Positions 58,856-64,000 of a stretch of DNA of 64,000 nucleotides are shown one piece after another. Origin of the DNA: Micromonospora chersina (GTDB taxonomy: Bacteria; Actinomycetota; Actinomycetes; Mycobacteriales; Micromonosporaceae). Made by a program: the position numbers and the translations under genes. The notes below the pieces were generated by a model. That model had not been told where the DNA came from. It ran no database searches and saw only the letters and a program-made list of their open reading frames with translations. Location of the stretch: assembly GCF_900091475.1 (NCBI RefSeq), contig NZ_FMIB01000002.1, forward strand, positions 1,984,001 through 2,048,000, given 5' to 3'. The first letter of the stretch is position 1; every line of letters starts with the position of its first letter.

Positions 58856-59898
58856 GCCGTCACGACCTTGGCGCGGCGGACCAGGAAGGCCAGCAGGGGG
58901 GCGCCCAGCAGGGCCGTGATGATGCCGGCCGGGACCTCGCCGGGTGGGGCGACCAGGCGGCCCAGCACGTCGGCGCCGAGCACCAGGGCGGGGCCGAGCA
59001 GCGCGGCGACCAGCAGGGTCCACCGGTGGTCGGCGCCGACCAGGGCCCGGGCGAGGTGCGGCACGGCCAGCCCGACGAAGGCGATCGGCCCGGCGGCGGC
59101 CACCGCGGCGCCGGTGAGCAGCACCCCGCCCACGCCGGCCGCGAGGCGGACCAGGGCGATCCGGTGGCCGAGGCCGCGGGCGACGTCGTCGCCGAGGGCG
59201 AGCGCGTCCAGGCCGCGGGCGGCCAGCGCCGCGAGGACGGTGCCGGCGAGGACGAACGGGAGCACCTGTCCGGCGACGCCGACGTCCCGGCCGGTGAGGC
59301 CGCCGACCACCCAGAACCGGTACTCCTCGAAGGTGCGGGCGTCGATGCTGAGCAGCGCGTACACGACGGCGCCGAGACCCGCGTCGAGGGCCGCGCCGAC
59401 AAGCGCGAGGGTGACCGGGCTGGCCCCGTCGCGGGTGCGGTTGGCCACGGCGAAGACCAGTAGACCGGCGAGCAGCGCGCCGGCGATGCCGAACCAGACG
59501 TACCCGGTGAGCGTGCTCACGCCGAAGACGGCGATCGCCAGCACCACGCCGAAGGACGCGCCGGCGCTGACGCCCAGGATGCGCGGCTCGGCGAGCGGGT
59601 TGCGGGTGACGGCCTGGAAGAGCACCCCGGCCAGCGCCAGGGCGAGCCCGACGACAAGTCCCAGGGCGGTACGCGGCAGCCGCAGCTCGCGGACCACTGT
59701 GGTGGCCTCACCGCCGTCCGGGGCGACCAGGGCGTGCCACACCTGGTCGACGGGGAGGTGGCGGCTGCCGAGCGCCAGGCTGGCCAGCAGCGCGACGAGG
59801 AGCAGGAGCGCCGCCGCCAGGGTGACCGCGAGGCGGCGGGGCACGCCGCGGCGGGTGGGGGCGTCGGCCCGGGCGGGCCGGACGGCGACGGTGGTCAC
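58852..59898 (-). CDS. Ferri-siderophore ABC permease (FecCD family)
   Basis: The 348-residue protein has an N-terminal membrane helix (AVTLAAALLLLVALLASLALG, given as 24-44) and nine or so helices. It has VRELRLPRTALGLVVGLALALAG and LFQAVTRNPLAEPRILGVSAGASFG, given only as positions 68-117. It is the first gene of the import operon (two permeases, ATPase, binding protein), and two iron boxes lie directly upstream. GTG start, with a GAGGCG tract 9-10 nt upstream. Confidence 0.92.
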   Translation of the reverse strand: MTTVAVRPARADAPTRRGVPRRLAVTLAAALLLLVALLASLALGSRHLPVDQVWHALVAPDGGEATTVVRELRLPRTALGLVVGLALALAGVLFQAVTRNPLAEPRILGVSAGASFGVVLAIAVFGVSTLTGYVWFGIAGALLAGLLVFAVANRTRDGASPVTLALVGAALDAGLGAVVYALLSIDARTFEEYRFWVVGGLTGRDVGVAGQVLPFVLAGTVLAALAARGLDALALGDDVARGLGHRIALVRLAAGVGGVLLTGAAVAAAGPIAFVGLAVPHLARALVGADHRWTLLVAALLGPALVLGADVLGRLVAPPGEVPAGIITALLGAPLLAFLVRRAKVVTA

Positions 59899-59918
59899 GG
59901 GGGTGTTCGCCTCTCGGA

Positions 59919-59937
59919 TTAGGTACGCCTTACCTTA
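59919..59937. promoter_or_regulatory. Iron box 1 of the import operon
   Basis: TTAGGTACGCCTTACCTTA matches about 14 of 19 iron-box positions. It is 20 bp upstream of the permease start. Confidence 0.75.
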
Positions 59938-59947
59938 ACCGAGCTGG

Positions 59948-59961
59948 TTAGGCTCGCCTAA
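59948..59961. promoter_or_regulatory. Iron box 2 of the import operon
   Basis: TTAGGC-TC-GCCTAA is a perfect palindrome with the iron-box half-sites AGGC and GCCT. It lies 10 bp beyond box 1 and could also act on the divergent merR gene. Confidence 0.75.
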
Positions 59962-60012
59962 CTCGGCAGTGTCGATGCGTGGCTTGCGCCTCCACCAGGG
60001 GGAGGCGGCAGG

Positions 60013-60954
60013 GTGGTCGGCATGGACGGTGCGACGCGCTACTCGATCGGCGACCTGGCCCGGCGGACCGGGCTGCCGGTGAAGACCATCCGCTTCTGGT
60101 CCGACCGCGGGCTCGTGCCGCCGACCGACCGCGGCCCGACCGGGCACCGCCGCTACGACGCCGACGCCCTGGCCCGCCTGGAGCTGGTGCGGACGCTGCG
60201 CGAGCTGGGCGTCGACCTGCCCTCGGTGCGCCGGCTGGTGGAGCGGGAGGTCACCCTGCCCGAGGTCGCCGCGGCGCACGCCGACGCCCTGGCCACCCAG
60301 ATCCGGGTGCTGCGGCTGCGCCGCGCCGTGCTGACCGTGATCGCTCGGCGCGGGTCCGACGCCGCCCGGGCCGAACTCCTGCACCGGCTGGCCGGACTCG
60401 CCGAGGCGGAGCGGCGGCGGCTGGTCGACGAGTTCCTCGACGGCGCCTTCGCCGGCGTGACCGATCCGGGGTTCGCGGGGATCCGCCGGTCGCTCACCCC
60501 CGAGCTGCCCGACGACCCCGCCGACGAGCAGGTCGAGGCGTGGGTGGAGCTGGCCGAGCTGGCCCTGGACCCGGACTTCCGGGCCGGCCTGCGCCGGCTG
60601 GCGGAGCAGCATGAGGCGGACCGGGCCGGCGCGCCCGGAGTCCGGCGGGACGCCGTCGCGGTGGTGCGGGCGGAGGTCGCCCCGGCGCTCGCCGCCGGCG
60701 TCGACCCGGCCTCACCCCGCGCCGACCCGGTCGTCGCCGCGGCCACGAGCCGGTACGCGCGGCTCTGCGGGCACCCCGACGACGCCGACCTGCGCCGCCG
60801 CCTGTTGGACCGGCTGGAGGCCGCCGACGACCCGCGGCGGGAGCGGTACCTGCGCCTGCTCTCCGTGGTCAACGGCTGGCCGCCGCCGGAGAGCCTGACC
60901 CCGGTGCTCGACTGGTCGATCCGGGCGCTGCGGGCCCGGCAGCCCCTAACCTGA
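60013..60954 (+). CDS. MerR-family transcriptional regulator
   Basis: The 313-residue protein has a MerR helix-turn-helix in YSIGDLARRTGLPVKTIRFW and RGPTGHRRYDADALARL (residues about 10-52). A coiled dimer helix follows (TLRELGVDLPSVRRLVERE), and then a large C-terminal helical domain of about 200 residues (TipAS-like in style but without cysteines) that may bind a ligand. It starts at GTG 60013 (GGAGG 7 nt upstream; ATG 60022 is possible). It is divergent from the iron importer and overlaps none. The YciI gene follows by 4 bp. Confidence 0.82.
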   Translation: MVGMDGATRYSIGDLARRTGLPVKTIRFWSDRGLVPPTDRGPTGHRRYDADALARLELVRTLRELGVDLPSVRRLVEREVTLPEVAAAHADALATQIRVLRLRRAVLTVIARRGSDAARAELLHRLAGLAEAERRRLVDEFLDGAFAGVTDPGFAGIRRSLTPELPDDPADEQVEAWVELAELALDPDFRAGLRRLAEQHEADRAGAPGVRRDAVAVVRAEVAPALAAGVDPASPRADPVVAAATSRYARLCGHPDDADLRRRLLDRLEAADDPRRERYLRLLSVVNGWPPPESLTPVLDWSIRALRARQPLT

Positions 60955-60958
60955 GGAC

Positions 60959-61318
60959 ATGCGATTCGACCAGCACACGGTGGTGCTCCTGGTCCGCCCG
61001 GACGACGCGCCCGACCTGCCGCAGGACGCCCTCGACCGGCTCCAGGACGCGCACCTGGCGCATCAGGCCGGGCTGGTGGAGCAGGGCGCCGTCCTCGCGG
61101 CCGGCCCGTTCCTCGGCGGCGACGACGAGCGGATCCGCGGCATCGCCGTGCTCTCGGTGGACCCGCAGATGGCCCGCGAGCTCTACGCCAACGACCCCGC
61201 CGTCCGCGCCGGGCGGCTCCAGGCACAGGTGCTGAGCTGGATGGTGCCGGAGGGCAACGTGCGCTTCGAGCAGGTGGCGGTGCCCCGCTCGATGCTGGAG
61301 GCCGCGACCGGCGACTGA
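60959..61318 (+). CDS. YciI-family protein
   Basis: This 119-residue protein fits the dimeric alpha/beta-barrel YciI fold: VVLLVRPDDAPDLPQDALDR, HLAHQAGLVEQGAVLAAGPF, and an Asp in VDPQMARELYANDPAVRAGR. The conserved His-Asp pair of this family (HLAHQ and DPQMAR) is present. Function is unknown. It is tightly linked to the MerR gene (4-bp gap), so MerR probably controls it. It converges on the PhyH gene with a 7-bp gap. Confidence 0.85.
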   Translation: MRFDQHTVVLLVRPDDAPDLPQDALDRLQDAHLAHQAGLVEQGAVLAAGPFLGGDDERIRGIAVLSVDPQMARELYANDPAVRAGRLQAQVLSWMVPEGNVRFEQVAVPRSMLEAATGD

Positions 61319-61325
61319 CCGGCCC

Positions 61326-62156
61326 TCACTCCGCGCCCATCACCAGGCCCTCGATGGTGTGCTTCTGGCGGATCGGCACGAGGGTGTCGACCACCGGGCA
61401 GCGCAGGTGCGCCCGGACCAGGTCCGGCAGGCCGGCCCAGTAGTCCCGGGTCACCGCCATGTCGTGGTGGGCGGCGTTGCCCGCGCCGGGTGCGTCGACG
61501 CCGAGCACCAGCACGGGCCGGGCCAGGTCGCTGACGTTCGGGGTGCCCCGGTGGATGGTCAGCGCGGAGCGCGCCGAGATGTCGCCGCGCTTCGGGTACT
61601 TGCGCACCGCGCGGGCCTCGTAGCGGGGGTACCGGTCCTTCGGCGGGAACATCTCGTGGTCGAAGTCGCGGCCGTCGTCCCACTGGGTGCCCGGGGCGAT
61701 CTCGAACGGCCCCATCTCCTCCACCGTGTCGACGGTGGTCAGGTTGAACGCCAGCGAGGTGAGCCGGCGGCGCAGGCGGGTCTCCTCGGGCATCGGGAAG
61801 TCCCGGTGCCACGGCTGGGTCCTCGCGCCGGGGAACGGGATGTCGAAACCCAGCTCGACGAGCTCGTACTCGGGGCCGAGCACCGCGCGGCACACCGACA
61901 CCACCCAGGGGTGGGTGACCAGGTCGACGAAGCCGCGCAGCTGCTCGGGGTGGATCTCGACGTACCACCGCTCCGGGCCGCGGCCGACGGCGCCGTCGGG
62001 CCGCGACCGGGCCTCCCGGAACGCGGCGTGGATGTCCTCGTCCACCCGTGCGACCCAGTCGACCCCGAAGGCGCCACGGCAGGCGGTGATGCCGTCGCGG
62101 TAGAGGTCGCCGAGGGCCTCGACGGGGGTCTCTTCCGCACGCACGTCCGTTGTCAT
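61326..62156 (-). CDS. Phytanoyl-CoA dioxygenase (PhyH)-family protein
   Basis: The 276-residue protein has the Fe(II)/2-oxoglutarate fold: QPWHRDFPMP (the H-x-D iron ligands, near residue 118), distal His in LTIHRGTPNVSD, and Arg for 2-oxoglutarate nearby. Such enzymes hydroxylate natural products, phosphonates or lipids; the substrate is unknown. ATG 62156 is supported by GAGGAGG. A TACAACGTTGTA palindrome is 33 bp upstream. The gene is the second of two minus-strand genes here but has its own control region. Confidence 0.83.
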   Translation of the reverse strand: MTTDVRAEETPVEALGDLYRDGITACRGAFGVDWVARVDEDIHAAFREARSRPDGAVGRGPERWYVEIHPEQLRGFVDLVTHPWVVSVCRAVLGPEYELVELGFDIPFPGARTQPWHRDFPMPEETRLRRRLTSLAFNLTTVDTVEEMGPFEIAPGTQWDDGRDFDHEMFPPKDRYPRYEARAVRKYPKRGDISARSALTIHRGTPNVSDLARPVLVLGVDAPGAGNAAHHDMAVTRDYWAGLPDLVRAHLRCPVVDTLVPIRQKHTIEGLVMGAE

Positions 62157-62189
62157 CGGGCCTCCTCGTCCGGGGGACGACCCGAGTAT

Positions 62190-62201
62190 TACAACGTTGT
62201 A
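62190..62201. promoter_or_regulatory. Palindrome TACAACGTTGTA upstream of phyH
   Basis: A perfect 12-bp palindrome with AACGTT at its centre lies 34 bp before the phyH start in an otherwise GC-rich region. The AACGTT core is typical of LacI/GalR-family operators. No LacI gene is in the window. Confidence 0.6.
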
Positions 62202-62244
62202 TATGGCTCGCAAGAGGAGCCGGAGCCACTCCTGGGAAGGGCCG

Positions 62245-62721
62245 TCAGTCCTCGGCGGCCTGGCGGCTGCCCGGCACCACCGGCATGGGCCACACACCCG
62301 TGCGCGGCGGCCCCGCCGGGACCTCGACCTGGTGGTCCGACCAGACGTACGTCTCGGGTAGCAGGTCGGTCACCGGGACCGCGCGCAGCGCGTCCGGCGG
62401 CCCCACGATCACCCGGATCGACGGGAAGTAGTCGAGGAGCACCTGCCGGCACCGGCCGCAGGGCGGGATGACGCCCCGGCCCCGGTCCCCCACCGCCACG
62501 ATGGTCTCCAGCTCGCCGGCGCCCTGGGTGGCCGCGGCGCCGATGGCCACCACCTCGGCGCAGGGGCCACCGGTGAAGTGGTAGACGTTCACGCCGGTGA
62601 AGACCCGGCCGTCGGTGGTCCGCGCGGCGGCGGCGACGGTGTGGTTCTCGCTGCGGCAGCGCAGCTTCGCGACAGCGGTGGCGGCCTGCACCAGCGCCCG
62701 GTCGGTGTCCCGCATGATCAT
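62245..62721 (-). CDS. Cytidine deaminase-like protein
   Basis: The 158-residue protein has the zinc-site motifs of cytidine deaminases: [13 protein letters not shown] (Cys ligand and catalytic Glu) and [10 protein letters not shown] (two Cys ligands). The fold is right for a small homotetrameric CDA or a blasticidin-S-deaminase-like enzyme, acting on a nucleoside or analogue. The start is not certain (ATG 62721 or ATG 62715). It should be cytoplasmic. A terminator-like or regulatory region separates it from phyH. Confidence 0.82.
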   Translation of the reverse strand: MIMRDTDRALVQAATAVAKLRCRSENHTVAAAARTTDGRVFTGVNVYHFTGGPCAEVVAIGAAATQGAGELETIVAVGDRGRGVIPPCGRCRQVLLDYFPSIRVIVGPPDALRAVPVTDLLPETYVWSDHQVEVPAGPPRTGVWPMPVVPGSRQAAED

Positions 62722-62882
62722 CCGTCCCCGTCGTCGACCTCGCCTCGGCGGAAACTCTAGCCGGACCACCCGCCCCCACCTGGGAGGGCGCGCGGGGGGT
62801 GGCCGGGGCCACCCGGCCCGGCGGCGGCCGCCCGGTAACCCGGGGGCGCTGCGCCGCGCGGCTGCCTATCCTTGGCGACGAC

Positions 62883-64000
62883 ATGCAGAATCCAGCCGCA
62901 CCCGCCGTACCCGAGACCGTCCGCGACCTGCACCGCCGCCTCTCCGCCCTCATGTTCCGCGACCAGCGCCGGCTCCAGCGCCGGGTGGACGGGGTACGGA
63001 AGCTGCGCGACCCGCAGCGACGGGAGTCGGCGCTGGCCGAGATCGCGGCCGACGTGGCCCGGGCCGAGGCGCGGCTGGCCGCCCGGCGGGCCGCCGTGCC
63101 GACGGTCACCTATCCGGCGCAGCTGCCGGTCAGCGAGCGCAAGGACGACATCGCCGCCGCCATCCGCGACCACCAGGTGGTGATCGTGGCCGGCGAGACC
63201 GGGTCCGGCAAGACCACCCAGCTGCCCAAGATCTGCCTGGAGCTGGGCCGCGGCGTCACCGGGCTGATCGGCCACACCCAGCCCCGGCGGCTCGCCGCGC
63301 GGACGGTGGCCGACCGGATCGCCGAGGAGCTGGGCACCGAGCTGGGCGACGTCGTCGGCTACAAGGTGCGCTTCACCGACCAGGTCGGCGACAACAGCCT
63401 GGTCAAGCTGATGACCGACGGCATCCTGCTGGCCGAGTTGCAGACCGACCGGATGCTGCGCCAGTACGACACTCTGATCATCGACGAGGCGCACGAGCGC
63501 AGCCTCAACATCGACTTCATCCTCGGCTACCTCCGGCAGCTGCTGCCCCGCCGCCCCGACCTCAAGGTGGTCATCACCTCGGCGACCATCGAGACCGACC
63601 GGTTCGCGAAGCACTTCGCCGACGCCGAGGGCAACCCGGCGCCCGTCGTCGAGGTGTCCGGGCGGACCTACCCGGTGGAGGTGCGCTACCGGCCGCTGGT
63701 CGAGGTCACCGAGGCCGAGGAGGAGGACGAGGCCGACGAGGAGAACGTCCGGGACCAGATCCAGGCCATCGGCGACGCCGTCGAGGAACTGGCCGCCGAG
63801 GGGCCCGGCGACATCCTGGTGTTCCTCAGCGGCGAGCGGGAGATCCGGGACACCGCCGACGCGCTCGGCAAGCTGGTGCAGAAGAAGCGCTCGCTGCTCG
63901 GCACCGAGATCCTTCCCCTCTACGCCCGGCTCTCCACGGCCGAGCAGCACCGCGTCTTCGCCCCGCACGCCGGGCGCCGGGTGGTCCTCGCCACCAACGT
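62883..64000 (+). CDS. hrpA: ATP-dependent RNA helicase HrpA, N-terminal part (runs off window)
   Basis: The open frame from ATG 62883 continues to base 64000 without a stop (372 residues visible). It has an N-terminal helical region with [24 protein letters not shown] basic helices. Walker A is [14 protein letters not shown] (near residue 104), motif Ia [15 protein letters not shown] box [13 protein letters not shown] motif [13 protein letters not shown], and motif [16 protein letters not shown]. This is a DEAH/RHA-family RNA helicase, distinct from HrpB at 14005. An acidic loop, [18 protein letters not shown], interrupts the core. The C-terminus lies outside the window. Confidence 0.9.
   Translation, partial: MQNPAAPAVPETVRDLHRRLSALMFRDQRRLQRRVDGVRKLRDPQRRESALAEIAADVARAEARLAARRAAVPTVTYPAQLPVSERKDDIAAAIRDHQVVIVAGETGSGKTTQLPKICLELGRGVTGLIGHTQPRRLAARTVADRIAEELGTELGDVVGYKVRFTDQVGDNSLVKLMTDGILLAELQTDRMLRQYDTLIIDEAHERSLNIDFILGYLRQLLPRRPDLKVVITSATIETDRFAKHFADAEGNPAPVVEVSGRTYPVEVRYRPLVEVTEAEEEDEADEENVRDQIQAIGDAVEELAAEGPGDILVFLSGEREIRDTADALGKLVQKKRSLLGTEILPLYARLSTAEQHRVFAPHAGRRVVLATN

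Noticed and set aside
45349..64000. Possible genomic island borders (tRNA, integrase, att repeats) around the siderophore locus
   Set aside because: No tRNA, integrase or flanking direct repeat was found; base composition is like the rest of the window.

Overview
This window is about 73% G+C by eye, uses G/C-ending codons almost throughout, and starts many genes at GTG. Several genes are typical of actinobacteria: an XRE/DUF397 pair, a SigB/SigF-type sigma factor, an F420-type LLM oxidoreductase, a class F sortase and IdeR/DmdR iron boxes. Gene content, the desferrioxamine locus and the palindromic repeat described below suggest Micromonosporaceae, probably Micromonospora. That placement is an inference. 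No rRNA, tRNA, CRISPR array, prophage or intact insertion sequence was recognised.

Layout. 1-13.1 kb: housekeeping and stress genes, including the end of a HAD phosphatase, two antiporter-type and stress-linked proteins, a MEDS/ATPase anti-sigma-like regulator, GH15, a MarR-pirin pair, a phospholipase D and a SigF-like sigma factor. 13.1-20.2 kb: a methyltransferase, the helicase HrpB, a PP2C phosphatase, and a secreted GH9 cellulase under a perfect CebR-type operator. 20.2-35.6 kb: a mixed set of regulators, small transporters, GNATs, a CPA1 antiporter with a UBP zinc finger, a WYL regulator, an aldehyde dehydrogenase and envelope proteins. 35.6-46 kb: PAC2, exonuclease III, a MhuD-like haem oxygenase, a small GntR gene with CACTGT iterons, a class F sortase, TrmB, a Ski2-like helicase, an LPXTG surface protein and an unknown gene behind a long inverted repeat.

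46-60 kb is an iron-acquisition island. A five-gene minus-strand operon (lysine decarboxylase, N-hydroxylase, acyltransferase, NIS synthetase, MFS exporter) should make and export a desferrioxamine. It lies behind a near-perfect iron box. Just upstream is the wreck of a siderophore-interacting reductase gene. A divergent pair, a cytoplasmic penicillin-acylase homologue and a second DesC-like acyltransferase, has its own iron box and probably changes the acyl groups. Then comes a complete ferri-siderophore ABC importer (two FecCD permeases, ATPase, lipoprotein) behind two more iron boxes. The MhuD-like enzyme at 37.8 kb would add iron from haem. 60-64 kb holds a MerR/YciI pair, a PhyH dioxygenase behind a palindrome, a cytidine deaminase-like gene and the start of hrpA.

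The most unusual signal is a 71-bp palindromic repeat (arms GCGATCTTGCAGTT) found twice. Both copies lie inside protein genes, in the same orientation and reading frame, so both encode an RDLAV...QDR peptide. Each sits at a point where coding-strand base skew changes from C-rich to G-rich. It looks like an in-frame, protein-coding repeat family.
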